Shown: positions 10,360-22,561 of the stretch, piece after piece
Position numbering within the stretch: the first letter of the stretch is position 1
How the letters are laid out: each line of letters begins with the position of its first letter
Source: Strigamia acuminata
Taxonomy: Eukaryota; Arthropoda; Chilopoda; Geophilomorpha; Linotaeniidae
Direction of reading: 5' to 3'
DNA length: 64,000 nt
Assembly (NCBI GenBank): GCA_949358305.1
Contig: OX442314.1
Coordinates: 58,971,369 to 59,035,368 of the forward strand
Position numbers and translations under genes: made by a program
Notes under the pieces: model-generated
The model's input: only the letters and a program-made list of their open reading frames with translations
Databases searched by the model: none
What the model was told of the DNA's origin: nothing

Positions 10360-10830
10360 CTTAATATATCACTTTGTAGTTGAGGTTTTTTTCTTACCTT
10401 TAGTAGAGTCGCTGGAAGAAAGCTGCCTGTGCAGCGGGTGTTCTGGGAGAGCAAGAAACACGATCAGAGTAGAAACAAGTGCGCGCCGCAAATGTCGATA
10501 ACGAGCTAGAGAGAGCGAGCATTCGTTGTTACAAGAGATGTGAGATGTGATTAATATTGCATTGCTTTTACGAGATTAGCAATTTGATAGAAAATTTAAT
10601 TGGCTCGCATTGCTTTTAGATTAGAAATTTGACGCAAAAATTAATTGACTTGTAGATTAAAAATTTGATAGAAAATTTAATTGACTTGTGTTGCTTTTAG
10701 ATTAGAAATAGAAATTTGATTCAAAGATTAATTGACATGCATTTGCTTTTAGATCAGAAATTTGATAGAAGAATTAATTGACTTGTATTGCTTTTAGATT
10801 AAAAAGTTATATAAAAAATTAATTGACTTG
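10360..10830. repeat. Satellite-like unit, right part, with 50-bp repeats
   Basis: Continues the unit interrupted at 5023. The TTTTTTCTTACCTTTAGTAGAG block and the CTGGGAGAGCAAGAAACACG block correspond to 4516-4600. At 10555-10830 about five copies of the 50-bp TTGCTTTTAGATTAGAAATT repeat follow, homologous to those at 2540-2790. Confidence 0.7.
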
Positions 10831-11127
10831 CATTTGTGTGGAAACTGACAGTTCCCAAAGGAACTAATATAGTTTTGTATTTCGTCCACTTTGGCGCATG
10901 TGTGAACTCACACCTGTAAGCCATTTGTATTTTCATGTAAAAGGGATTAAAACTCCCCTTTTTGTATTGTTCAAACTCGAATAAAAATTTACAGTACTTT
11001 TTGTAAATGTAACCCAACTAGTCGTTCGAACGATCTTTTCTTGGCTCTACAAACGTTTTAGTTAAATCCGACTCCATCCGCTGTTTTGATAAGTTTCCGA
11101 ATTTCATTAGTTACGTGAGTACCTATA

Positions 11128-11145
11128 TGGTGCCGAAACCCGGGA
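11128..11145 (+). promoter_or_regulatory. BEL primer binding site
   Basis: TGGTGCCGAAACCCGGGA, the same 18 bases used by the two BEL elements at 32958-32975 and 33863-33880 (minus strand). It fixes the left edge of the internal region of this element. Confidence 0.85.
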
Positions 11146-11176
11146 AATTTCAAGAAAACGAACCAGAACAACGAAA

Positions 11177-12427
11177 ATGGAGGATTTACTAAGAAACAAA
11201 GCACAAAGAGAAGCGGCGAGAAAAAGCGTGCAAACGCTGTTTACTAGACTGACCAAAGAAATGGGTGAGGATCTTTTGAATGAAGTCAGATTGCTCTGCT
11301 TACAGGCACAATTGAATACGAAATGCGTGAAAATCGACAAATTGGACGTTTTGATCGCCGATGGGATCGTCAATATCAATGAAGTGGATGAAGACGCAAC
11401 TGATTCAGAGGAATTTCAAGATGACATGATAGCCGCAAAGATCACAATTGAAGTCGCATTGAAGGAACTCGCTCAACAAAAATCACAACCGTAAGTATCA
11501 CTCGTAAATCCATTAATTAATAATCCGATTGTTCCGAATTTGAACCCCCAACAATGCCCGATGATGAAACTACCGAAACTCGAAGTTGCTAAATTTAATG
11601 GGACCCCGGAAACAAGGACTTTTCGATACATAGAAAACCTGAAAACAAAAAATCGGAATGGGAATTCACTAACAAACAGGAAACTCGAATTAAGTGAACT
11701 TTATTGGTTAAAATATTTACAGCAAATCGGATTTCAATGGGAAATCAGAAGTTTAGCAGAACAAAAAACAATACACAAGTCATCATCGATTGCAAACTTA
11801 GTGCCAATATGGGACCAGGATGGAAGATTGCATGCCACACACCGATGGCGACTGGCTGAACTTGACCGCAATACACGAGAACCTTTTTTGATACCAAATG
11901 AACATTTAATAACCAAATTGATCATTTTAGACGAACATAAACTAGCAATACACGGAGAACTAGCAGACACATTGAGTGGACTTCGCGAAAAATTCTGGAT
12001 TGCTCGCGCGAGAATAACCATAAAGGGAATTATACACAAGTGTGTTCAATGCCGGAGGATCCAGGGACGATTGGCGAAAGAAAAGTGGGGATTGTTGCCT
12101 CTTGATCGTGTAACACCGAGTGACGGGTTGATAAGATCCTGCAAAATTCAGATGCCAAACGGGACGCGTTTAAGAAGACCAATTCAGAGGTTATGCAACC
12201 TCGAAGTCGCTGGGACGGGGGGGCTGTGGAAACTGCATGGTAAACCAACAATGACAAATGCTACCCTACCAAAAGTGGAAGGAGTAGATGTGCTCTTAAA
12301 AAAATACAAACAACGCACCATATACATATGGTATGCCACACAATTGTCATTACAACAATTTAAAGCCAGTTCCAAAATATTTCTAGCTAATTTTCAAGCT
12401 ATTTTTCCACGCGGTGCTGACAAGTAG
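11177..12427 (+). pseudogene. BEL Gag-Pol deletion derivative
   Basis: The first ORF (11177-11494, 105 residues) is a BEL Gag N-terminus. After a TAA at 11492 the same frame stays open to 12427. The second part starts with a Gag motif (KLPKLEVAKFNGTPE, about 11568), then jumps to the pre-integrase zinc domain (HKLAIHGEL about 11935 and CVQC about 12043) and then to the C-terminal Pol tail (LRRPIQRLCNLEV about 12170). At least two large in-frame deletions are therefore stitched together. The separating stop sits inside CCGTAAGTA, a good splice donor, so splicing out the stop is possible but unproven. The region after about 12215 matches nothing recognised. Confidence 0.7.
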
Positions 12428-12430
12428 GAA

Positions 12431-15430
12431 TAGATGTAATTTAGTGAGTGAAGCATAAATTGCAACTGTTTGGGGTTAAAAAAAAGACAAAAACTTAGGA
12501 AATGAGGAATAAAATTGAGCAAACTTACTTGGTCAAAGATGCAGAAGATTGTGAAAGCGATATCGATGTGAATTCGTTTGTTCTTGTCAAGTTCTTGGAT
12601 CGAAATAACTATGGCAACAACAATTGAAAATTAATCGCAAAATTGTTTACTTTTCTATTTTTTTTCACAATTTTTTTCCACACATGCGGTCAATGCAAAA
12701 TTGAATTTTTGATGCAGTTTTTTTTTGTTTTTTTTTTTGTTTTTGAACCAAATGTACATTTTTTATGTTGATATACTTGTATTTGCCAATTGATCAGACT
12801 TCGAACAACTTTTGCTGTCCAAATGGCCGTCTAAAATGGCAACAATAATTGATAATTGATCGCAGTGAGTTGTTAAATTTAAAAAGGTTTTAATGTTGAT
12901 TAATCGCCACATTGAATTAGATACCGACCAAATATTGAACGTTATATTGCAATAACTAAATTGCTAGTAACAACCAAGAAACAAAATTAGTTTTATAAAA
13001 ATTTCATCATTTAGATAATTTTGTTTCAGTTTGCCGACTGTGTAAAAACAGGCGTTTAAATGTGCACTGACTTATTAGCTTTGTAGTTGGTTCACACTTG
13101 TGTTCACACTAGACGCAACGCAAGAAAACTGACGCAACGCAAGTCATGTTATTGTACTGAGACTGCTTTCTTACGGGTATGTTACTTTTTAGTTACATTT
13201 TCAATGCTTCTATGAAATACAAATGAAATGTTTGTCAGAAGTGAAATAATAGAGTTACACATATGATTAAGAAGTTGCTGAGTGGTTTTGTTGACTTTTG
13301 AATCAAATGAAATATTCAACAAGAGAAAACATTGAGCGACTGGTCAATATACCAAAAATTGATACGATTTGACAAAATAATTTCACTAATGAAATTATTT
13401 TCTGTTCTTCTATTACTTCTCTTGTGTTGCTGTCAATACTGTATGTTGTCAAATGCCCTGCCTCTTTTCTTAGTTGAATAAATAGAGGTTTGAATATTGT
13501 TTCGTCACAGCGTGCTTCGTAGCAGTCTTTCATGAAATGAAAGTAAACATTGCTTTAAATTATTTTCAAGAAAGTTTGGTGGAGAATAGCGGACGAATCT
13601 GGATCAAAGCTGCTCAATTAGTTTTACACTAAAATATGTACATTTGAATATTATTGAATTATTAATAATAATAAAATTTTTATACATTTGTCACGGTCCA
13701 GGTTTATAATGTATATAATGTATATTATTATTAATAATATAATTCATAATTTATAATTATTAAATTTAAATTTAAATATAAATTATTAGTACAATTACTA
13801 TCATATTTAAATAATTGCTTCATTATACTAATTGTACTAATACAATATTATTAGTAGTAGGAAAAAGTGACAATTTTATGACCAGGATTGTACATTTGTA
13901 AAAAATACATCTTTACATGTAAAATGTTTAAATTTGTGCTTAAAATGCATTTCTGTGAGAAAAAAAACTACATGTTTTCCAACTTAGCCAAAGCTACATG
14001 AATACTTGAAACTCACAGGAACCAAATATGGCAATGATAAGATTTTGTTAAAATCTATTCGCCTGGCTTTGTTCAGTTCTCTGTCTTGCGATGATGTTTT
14101 CCTCGCCACGAGTTGTCACAAGTTGTTTTTTCATCTGAAATAACAAATTTTGCCTTAAATAAATTGTTCATGAGTTTATTTGTTTTATTCTGTCACTTAT
14201 CTAATGGCTAGTTTGAATTTTTCGTTTGCTGATTACATACGTCGTGGCTCCTTGTCCTCTTTCCAATCGGTTCTGCTTGTTGTTGGTTGTAGCATCTGGC
14301 ACGATAGATTTTCCTTTATGTCTGCCTTGAATTTGTTCAAAATTATTTTCATTATTGCTTGTTAAATATTATTAAATATTAATCTTTCGTCTTACCGTCT
14401 ATTTCTGTCAATTCCGTGTTACTCAGCTACGGTCGTTCTCCAATTCGAGTTTGGGCGTGGTCACTCATCCCCACTACTAATTAGATTCTGATCGTACAAT
14501 AAACATTTTAAATTCTTACGAGGGGTTTTCGGGTCGGTTCGGTCATTTTTATGGTGACTGGGATCTTCCTTCTTGCTGTATTTGTGTTCGATTGCTCTAT
14601 CACTGCTTAGTCCGCCATTTGCAATTCACCGATGTATTACGGAAGCTCATTAATCATTTTTTTTTGCCATTTCTCGCCATTTCTTGACGTTTATGCACAT
14701 ACTGTAATGTCTTTTAACATATAACATATTTCTCGATTTCTGAGCACAAATATCACGTTTTACATCGGAATTATTTGTATGCATTGCGACTTAAAAATAT
14801 AAAAAAATTAAATTTTATTCATTATTCCTGTCACAGAATGTGGGGTTTGATCGGGTTTTCCCACTACCACACCCCGAAAACATGATCAGTCAACACGGAT
14901 CGCATTATTTGACACAAAAATGTTATTTCAGTGAAGAGAATTGAAAAGGTATGACGCATTTAATTCAACCAATCCGCAACCGCACACTAGCTGAGCTCTT
15001 ATTGGCTCTATCCCTTCTTTATCATTCCACTTCCGTTAGCGCCATTTGTTAGTTGAGGACCAAGGTTGAGGACAGCTTCGTTCCGCAAGTCGTAAGTTTC
15101 TGCCATTTATCTTCAAAATCCTTTAGCATCGAATTCATTTGTGTGTAATTTTATGTTCATTAGGTTCGTGGTGATGTTATTTCGGTGTTAAAATGTTATT
15201 TTCTATCCTAGATTGCTCGTTTCGCCATTTTCACGCGGACCACGCAAACGATTGCAGCAATTTATTCCACGCGGTTGAAACGACAGCGATAAAAATATCC
15301 CGCATCCATTGAACTAAGTTTATCGATCTTTTTATCGTTTTATTTTCCAAAGTTTGAAATGGGGGCAGCAAATCCAACTCTCTACCTCCTCGTGGTTGCC
15401 CCTGGACCACTCGACTCGTTCCGGTTGGTA
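12431..15430. other. AT-rich stretch without recognisable genes
   Basis: No convincing coding region on either strand. It contains poly(T) runs (12659-12745), very AT-rich sequence at 13660-13860 and a paired GACGCAACGCAAG motif (13112-13143). A GC-richer patch at 14990-15110 ends in CAAGTCGTAAGTTTC, which could be a first exon with a splice donor, but nothing supports this further. Confidence 0.6.
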
Positions 15431-15489
15431 CTAGATGAGAGCTCTGGTGTTTGATTTCTGTGCTGATTTATAATTCATAGGAACCAGTG

Positions 15490-15675
15490 AGTACAATGTG
15501 GTTCTGTTAGCCTGCATCTCATAAATGAGTGTAGCATTTATCATACCAATGCGTACAGTGTGGTTCTGTTCGTCTGCATTTCTATAAATGAATGTGGCAT
15601 TTATCACACGGAACATTGGAGAGAGAATATTGGTTCTGTTAGTCTGCATTCTATAAATGGACTGCAGCATTTATC
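15490..15675. repeat. Three-copy ~65-bp tandem repeat
   Basis: Three diverged copies of a block with GTGTGGTTCTGTT, then TCTGCAT, CATAAATGA or TATAAATG, and GCATTTATC, at about 15490, 15552 and 15622. The minus-strand ORF over it only reflects the repetition (it repeats a NRT motif). From 15680 to 16770 no gene is recognised. Confidence 0.75.
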
Positions 15676-16777
15676 CGATGTAACATTTAATTCAGTTTAA
15701 TTGTTAGTTTGCGAGTAGATTGGTATTTTGTTGGTGTACAGGTTTCAATTTGTTCTGTCTATTCCTTTGACAGTTCCATCGTGGTGACAAAATCGCTTTT
15801 AAAGAGTGTGATTCTCTATTGTAGAAAATTGAATATATTTTTTCCATTTTCGTTTTAAAATCCCTGCATCTAATTGATTTATTTTCTTATAGTTTAAAGG
15901 TTTTATTATGCCACCAAAGGTCGTTGAAGTAATTTTATGCATCCATTTAAGAAATGCCTTAATTAAGCATATTTACATTAGAACAAGCTTTTTTTAGGCG
16001 CTCTGGAATTACATTGGATAATATTTAGGAACTGCAATTAATTTAATTTAAATTGCTAACTCTAAATTTTTTATTTGATTTATTTCTTGATGCAAGATAA
16101 AGATTTTTACTTTGATGACTTTTAACTGAAAAATAATTACCGGTATTATTATTATTACAATTAATTATCTGATTTTCTGTCCCCTCATAGTGACACTCGA
16201 TCTGGAGTGTGTCTTGGATTCATTACCTATGTCAAATCAGTTAACTTGTTGCCCATTTCCGGCCGCCCTGTTAGCATTTACAATATACTTCACGTCGCTT
16301 ATAGGCATATTTCTTGTGTGTCTAGGATCAATAATTTCAGGCAACAAACAGGGTATATGATCATTCCCGTAACGCATTCCTTTCGTTTTGACATCAGAGT
16401 ATAAAATGCCTTTGACAGTGGTTTGACATGAGGTCGTTGGTCGCATTTTGCAAACTTTTCCAAAACCTGATGCCGCCAGTGTCAACTGTATTTCATGAAG
16501 CCAAAATGGAGAATTTGCTTGACCAACAGTTTTCTTCTCAATTTCAGCTTGTGTTCAGATGTACCTTGGAAGGAATTAATTATTGTATTCTTTTTTTCTT
16601 CAAATTCAGTCACTGGGAGATCAGGTTGTTGAGCATTTACTCCGTTGCCTGCATCGCCCATTGGTGTAGCTTGTAGAATTCTTCTAGGCTTGTAATATTT
16701 GGCTGAAATAGTAGAAAAATTATTTTAACTCTAACAAATAATTATAAATAATTTATTGCCGTAAGTTATTACGGTAA

Positions 16778-17298
16778 TTACCAACAGCAGCTGCTCGGTT
16801 TTGCCGTCTGTTGATGAATGCTCCGACTCTGGTAGGAATGCCTGCGACCATAATTCACCCGCTTTCCTCCAATGAATTTCGCTATCACGGAATTGACATT
16901 TTCGACTATGTTGCTTGTCACATCATGGATTAAACTGCAAGCATTGTTATAAAATCTTTCAACTGCCTTCAAAAACTCTGAAAAGTCCTGTGGATGAAAT
17001 TTTTGGAACAACATTTCTTTAATTTTCCTTTGCATCACAGCAAAAGTATGCGTCACAATTTCCATGTTTTTTATTTCTTTCTTCAGAAGTTCTGTTGCTT
17101 TCGGTATTTCAGTGCACTCTGCACTGCAGTCCTCAATCTGAAGAATTGCGATTTGACAAGTCTTCTTTGCGGTGGCATCCTAAGCTTGGTATTTGTAGCA
17201 ACATCTTTGATTTTGTTGCAATAATTGCATAGAATATGGTTTATACACTCAATTTTCTCTATTAGCAATCCATGACTATATGGCATAGCATCTAACAA
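16778..17298 (-). pseudogene. Transposase-like fragment (YqaJ-protein partner region)
   Basis: Two minus-strand frames join near 17075-17085 if one frame change is allowed. The upstream frame (17083-17298) contains LLIEKIECINHILCNYCNKI and an arginine-rich RLRTAVQSALKYR. The downstream frame (16778-17065) contains NIVENVNSVIAKFIGGKRVN followed by HSYQSR. I recognise this arrangement from arthropod multi-copy proteins that combine a transposase-like region with a YqaJ-type nuclease; a YqaJ-like piece occurs at 34893-35255. The frame change and lack of flanking domains mark it as broken. Family naming is from memory of the motifs and needs a profile search. Confidence 0.5.
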
Positions 17299-20200
17299 TT
17301 TCTACTGTCGCCGTCTCCAATTAGGCGTGTTCCAGGCTTGAGTGGTCTTCTGTGTTTCTAACTGCCATACTTTGGATATTTTGCTGCTGCACCAAATGCG
17401 TTATAAAGTTGTTTAGATTTTTGTTTTCAATTAACAAATTTTGAATTTTATCAAGAGGGTTGAAAAGCTTCGTAATCTTTAGGCACATCACACTTGATTG
17501 TAACAATTCCTTTTTGCTTTTTTCTTTTCTGTAATAAGCTCTGGAGTAAATTTCTGCAATTTTATAAGAATTTGTTATCATTCGTAAAAAACATGAAATA
17601 ATTTATTCATTCATTAGAATCATTACTCATTAATGTGGTTAAAATATCCTGTTTTACTCCCAACTCGTGATTTAATTGAATTTCATTCGTACATACATTG
17701 CTATTATTTTCTGTTACATAATTATGATGATTATCATTATTGAAAATACCATTATCGTTGTGAGTTATTTTTTTCTCATTATCATTAACTTTGCCTGACA
17801 GTCTCAGCCGCTTATGTGTTTTCACGTTGTCATCAATTTTTCTTCGATAAATATCTTTAAACCGTGTCATTTCCTCAAGTTGTCCAGGTGGAAAACGAAT
17901 TTTTCATAAATCTCTTCCAGTTCTTTCTCATCGTATAGATCAGCTGTCTCCTGCAGATTTTTTTCGATCATTTCATTGTTTTCAATTTTTTGAAATCCCA
18001 GTTAAAGTGGAATATCCTGCAGTTTTTAATCAGGTTTGGATCACTGGCGAAATATCATTCTCTGTTGCGAATTGCCAAACCATTTCATCAGTGTGCGACA
18101 TCCTTCCAACGGAATAAGAAATCTAAAGCAAAACATTATTTATTAGTGTTTTATGAAAAAGTAAATTCAGCTTTTTTGGACTTGAAATTGTCGTATTTTG
18201 GTCTAAAATATATTTTTTTTGAGTTTATAATAGCATGACTTTTGTCAGAAAATAGCATTTGAGGACTAAAAATTTCAACATTGTGGTCTAAAATATCAAA
18301 CTAACGCGCCCAAAGTTCATAATCTGTTACTAGTTCTGTTGGAATAAATCTTGGAGTCAAGTCTTTGAAATGGTTAAACAGCAAGTGAGTTTTATTCTGT
18401 GAGTTACAGCTTTTAAGTAAAATAAACAAGGTCAAGAAGTTCAATGCACTGTAACGTGATTGGTTCCTCCAATACCCAGAAATAGTCGTCATACCCTCAT
18501 GTCCATTGTTTCGAGTGAAAGTCCGGGTCATCAAAATTTTAATCTCCAATTAACCAACTTTAGTCAGGCACATTGGCGCCTCCGTAAGCTTCAAGAACCC
18601 CAACAAGTTCATTTTTAATTTAATATTGAATGCATCCATTTTTAGCATTAAACAGTGTGATTATTATTTATTTTTTTACTCCTGTTATCCAACTTAGGTG
18701 TTTTTCATAATCCTTTTTTCTTTCGGTGGTCCTGCAGTAAAAGATTTCTCTATCCCATTCGATGAAGTCGAATCTGACACCACACCTGCTTTCATCATTG
18801 AAACTATACAGGATGCCATTCTATAAAAATAACTGAAAATCACTCGTTTGGTTTGGTAAATTTCTATAAATTATTTTGTGCTGCAGTGCCTTCTGTGATG
18901 ATTCTCACAATTGTGACTGTTTTCTGCAGCTTGTTTAGATAATTTCTTCAAATGTTGTGCATATTTGGGGCCCAAAATTCCCAAATGGTGCAACTGCCAC
19001 ATGACAGCCTGGGTAATTATGCCCATTCTTGTCCGCCACTGGAGTGTGTTCACCTAGTCGGAGGCGGTTGAACCAGAGGCTTTCCAACACCGGCCACCAG
19101 ATGGGTGCCGGCGGATCCTTGTCGACAGACAGTTCCTTTTCGACCGGATCTCGTAGATAGCGTACTAAATACACTTTATTAGTCGTTGAACTCCTCGCCC
19201 AACGTCGGGCGACTGCACGCGATTATCGAAGTCGGATTGGCCATGGCTGGGCTCTGTGGGCTCGAATATTATTATTCCCGCTTCATCCATTTGTCCCACA
19301 GATATCAAATTCTTTCGAAATTTGGCTGTGTGGTAAGGACTCCCTTTGGTGGGAGATAACTAAATTTAATTTTAAGTCGTTGTAATTTACAATTAGCTAA
19401 AAGTATCATTTTCCTAGTACTTTTACTGGAAGAAATTACTATTTTTTTTTTGGTTTTTGGTATTCTATATTTTTAATGGTGCACACATTCGAATTTCCTA
19501 TTTCCAACACTTATGATGCTAGAAGGACCTTATTTAATTTCTGGATGAATTTTTTACGTACTAATCAGAAGGATATGTACACTTGCACTTGAGTAATACA
19601 CTCAATAATTTTCACAACAAATTATTTAAACTAAAATTGCGTTTAATTAAACATGCCTAAACTTAAACTACAAAACAAGTGTGTTTTCACACTCTTGGTT
19701 TCCTTAATTCGTCTGAATGGGGCGTCTGCTGTGATTGCAAAATTCGATAGCTTATTTAAAAAGCCTCGAGTCACACTCCCACGACTCGCTAGTGCTCCGT
19801 AATGAAGAACGCGGCATGGCCACCCTTTGGCTCGTGGGTAGCACGCGTTCTTTCGTGTAACCAGGCGCTGGGTATGAACGCAGAGAATCCGGTGTTCGTG
19901 TGTTGGATGGTGTTCGTTGTTCGCTTCCGCAGCTGTCGTGGGTGCACGGTGGGCCCTTAGTAACCGCTGGTGGAGAATGAGGTCAGTGGTCTTCCTAATC
20001 TGGTTATGCAGCCAGATGAACAGCGATCGATGCTCTGTGTTTTGAATGGTTGATGTACTTACCGATTCCTTTACTCCTCTTTCCGTTAATCGCACGCATT
20101 TTTCCACCGTAGCCAAAGTAAACATACGAATTACCATTCTGCACTTTTCGATTTTCTTTTTTTGTGGAAATCTCCAGACCGTAATAGTTGCAGACAACAG

Positions 20201-20306
20201 CTTCCTTCTTGAATACTGTAGTTGTCTTCACGCCTTTTCCTTTTGTTTTCGTTTCAAAAACTGCTAATCCGGACCAGTTTTGACCTGCTCTTCAATTGAT
20301 TTTTCT
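17299..20306. other. Stretch without recognisable genes
   Basis: Several short minus-strand ORFs (17321-17581, 17607-17870, 18301-18549, 18871-19174, 19643-20197) occur but none shows a domain I recognise. Those at 17321-17870 are Asn/Lys-rich and could be upstream parts of the broken gene at 16778-17298. At 19195-19215 a short inverted repeat (CGCCCAACGTCGGGCG) lies in a GC-richer patch that may be an old LTR. Confidence 0.5.
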
Positions 20307-22561
20307 TTAGTAGGAGCCGCTTTCAGTCTCTTCTCGCCATTTGTTGATTAAGGGCTGAAATAATCGGTTAAATGGCCACCCACGTCGAAAACAAACATCT
20401 ACAACCTCTGATTTTGCCGGTTCAGTTTTTTTTCTTCGGAAATCTTGGTAGAGTTCTTCAATCCTTAACTTTCGAACAGAGTGATCAAAATGATTCTGGA
20501 GGCTTTTCAGTTCCAAAGGCGATGGATTCGGTGCGGAGTGTTCAGCTATGATGGCAGCAAGTTCCAATTGCGTAGGAAACACGTCGTCACTGTGTTTTGC
20601 GTAGATTACACTTTTTAGGTTTGTAGATTCCGTTGATTTCGTAAGTTCAGGATCAACCATTACAGATGTTGACTTGCAGATGCTTTGATGATGTTTTCAG
20701 TCGCTCTGTACTCCTGTTCGATAACCTCGTGACTGGCTCCCCGATAGAATGCCTTCGGTGTAATCTTCGTGTGAGCCAGAGTATTCGCCACGTTGGTTTT
20801 CTCCGAGCTGTCACACATTCTGTCTGCTAAAGCACTGATGGTTTTTCTTCCAGCAGTTGGATGAATTGGCTTGCATCCACATGTCTTCATCAGTTCTCCG
20901 TAGTCGCGACCAACGTTGGACATACTCGTTCCATTGGACGAAACTAAAAACCTGTTGCACTCCTCAATGGCAAACTTTGGTATCACATATTTAAAGTAGG
21001 CGTCAAAGAGGTCACAAAACTCCTTCGGAATCACGCATCTTCCAACGTATTTGGTTCCAGTCTTATGCTCCCGCAGAAACATGACGTACTTGCCGTTCAC
21101 TCTCTGACGATTCACATACTCTTCAACGATTAAGTTCTGTACAATTCCCGGTCGCTGCCCACTCAAACAAATCACAGAGAGCAAATATCGACATACGAGC
21201 CATTAGTCGGGAGTCTTCTTGTGATCTATTACCTTAAACCTCTCCAGTGCCTGTGTCACGTCTCTTCTTAGATTGGAATCATGTAGAAATGCTTGACTGT
21301 TGTTGATGCTTTCTTTTAGATCTTCCGATGACAGCGTCTTGAAGTTTTTATCCCGTTGTTCACGGGTTATTTGAGCTGATTGACCCTTAGGGATTACCTT
21401 CAAACTTGTACGTAGGTGCTGAATGCTCTCGTACAGTGGACGGTCCGTGTTGTATAATGCAGTACCAGTCGTCAGAAATCCTAGGTACTTCTCGATGGCT
21501 ACCTTGACATTCTTCTGAGGACTTCCCACTGCTCCGACATCTTTAAAGACATTGATGAACTCCAATACTTTCTCCGTGTTCACCAACAAGCTGGGATTCG
21601 GTTCTACGGAATCTGAGTGGTGATTGTTGTCCAGATACTTCATTAACCGTCGAGCTCGACGGTCTGTTTCCTCGCATGGTCCGACGTCGTTCCAAGTGCA
21701 TTTTGAAGATGTGCAGCATACTTCACAAAATGTGAATTTGTTGCGGGAAAGTTTGAGTACATTCCCAGTTTTGCCAACTTTCCTTTAACACTCTCTGATT
21801 GGTACACCAAACTTGCAGTTGCAGTTGCACTTACACTTGCACTTTCTTCTTCGGAATTATAGCACTCCTCCTCGTTGTAATCTTCATCAAGTTCTCTTTC
21901 GTCATCATGATGGTTGTCTTCGGGAATAGGCATGACAACATTCTCGAGACTGACGATATCTTTGAGGTCTTCACAAGCACAATCTTCTATTACCTTTATG
22001 GCAAATCTGGATGAAAGTCTCACGACCGGCCAACCACAATTCCAATAACTCTGATCGTTTAATTGTCCGTTTTGGTGTAACCGCTTCAACTGAATTCCTA
22101 CTCTTCATGAAATGTTGACGACGAGATTCCAAGTTGGCTGCTGTCCTTTCTTCGGGAGTTAATTCCTTATGTCTGCGTTGAAGATGCTGAGGCAAACGTC
22201 CCTGCGGGTACTCCTTGCAAAGGTGACACTGAATGTTGTTACGCAGCTTCGTACTTGCTTCTACAATCTTTCCTTCAGGCATAGTTAGAGCAGGTGTAGA
22301 CTTGACCGGACTTGCTGGACTTGTTGATTGTTGGTTGACAGTCGTTAGTTCAACTGGTGAAGTCTGTCGGGAAGATGATGAGATGGAGGATGACGGAGAA
22401 ATCGATGGAGCAAATGATGCAATCGGTGAGCTTGATGGTGTCACAGACTTCAATGGTGGTGGCACAGTCTTCGAAGCAGAAGTATGCATCCAATTCTTCA
22501 TAGATTGTTGTTTCATCTTCTTTGAAGCACTTTTGGACGAGTCATATGCCTCTTCAGACAA
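20307..22561 (-). pseudogene. Zinc-finger tyrosine recombinase, Crypton-like
   Basis: Five adjoining minus-strand ORFs form one broken gene. The N-terminal part (22561 to about 22010) is Ser/Pro-rich with a C2H2-type finger (CHLCKEYPQGRLPQHLQRRH). The reading then moves to a second frame (22089-21643, acidic) and a third (21643-21203). In that third frame a TAA at 21203 is followed by more open sequence in the same frame (21184-20660). This last part has tyrosine recombinase features: SGQRPGIV (Arg of box I), HKTGTKYVG (possible beta-hairpin Lys), HPTAGRKTISAL (box II Arg), LAHTKIT (His) and FYRG (nucleophile Tyr candidate). The tail continues in another frame (20660-20307). Absence of reverse transcriptase nearby favours a Crypton-type DNA transposon over DIRS. 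At least two frameshifts and one nonsense change; introns at some joins cannot be excluded. Confidence 0.6.

Larger units (their letters stand above)
10835..12430 (+). mobile_element. Internally deleted BEL/Pao element
   Basis: A plus-strand remnant: a putative 5' LTR (about 10835-11127, with AATAAA near 10979), a BEL-type primer site, the start of gag, then the integrase zinc domain joined directly to the C-terminal end of Pol. Protease, reverse transcriptase, RNase H and the integrase catalytic core are absent. No 3' LTR was found downstream. The LTR ends are uncertain because only one copy is present. Confidence 0.7.

Noticed and set aside
15055-15106. Possible non-coding first exon ending at GTAAGT
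   Set aside because: Only a donor motif and higher GC support it; no downstream exon was found.
15908-15931. ATG followed by MPPKVVE and a GTAATT donor-like site
   Set aside because: A seven-codon exon with no partner exon identified; could be chance in AT-rich DNA.
19643-20197. 184-codon minus-strand ORF downstream of the recombinase pseudogene
   Set aside because: No recognisable domain and erratic composition; overlapping ORFs in other frames are equally open.
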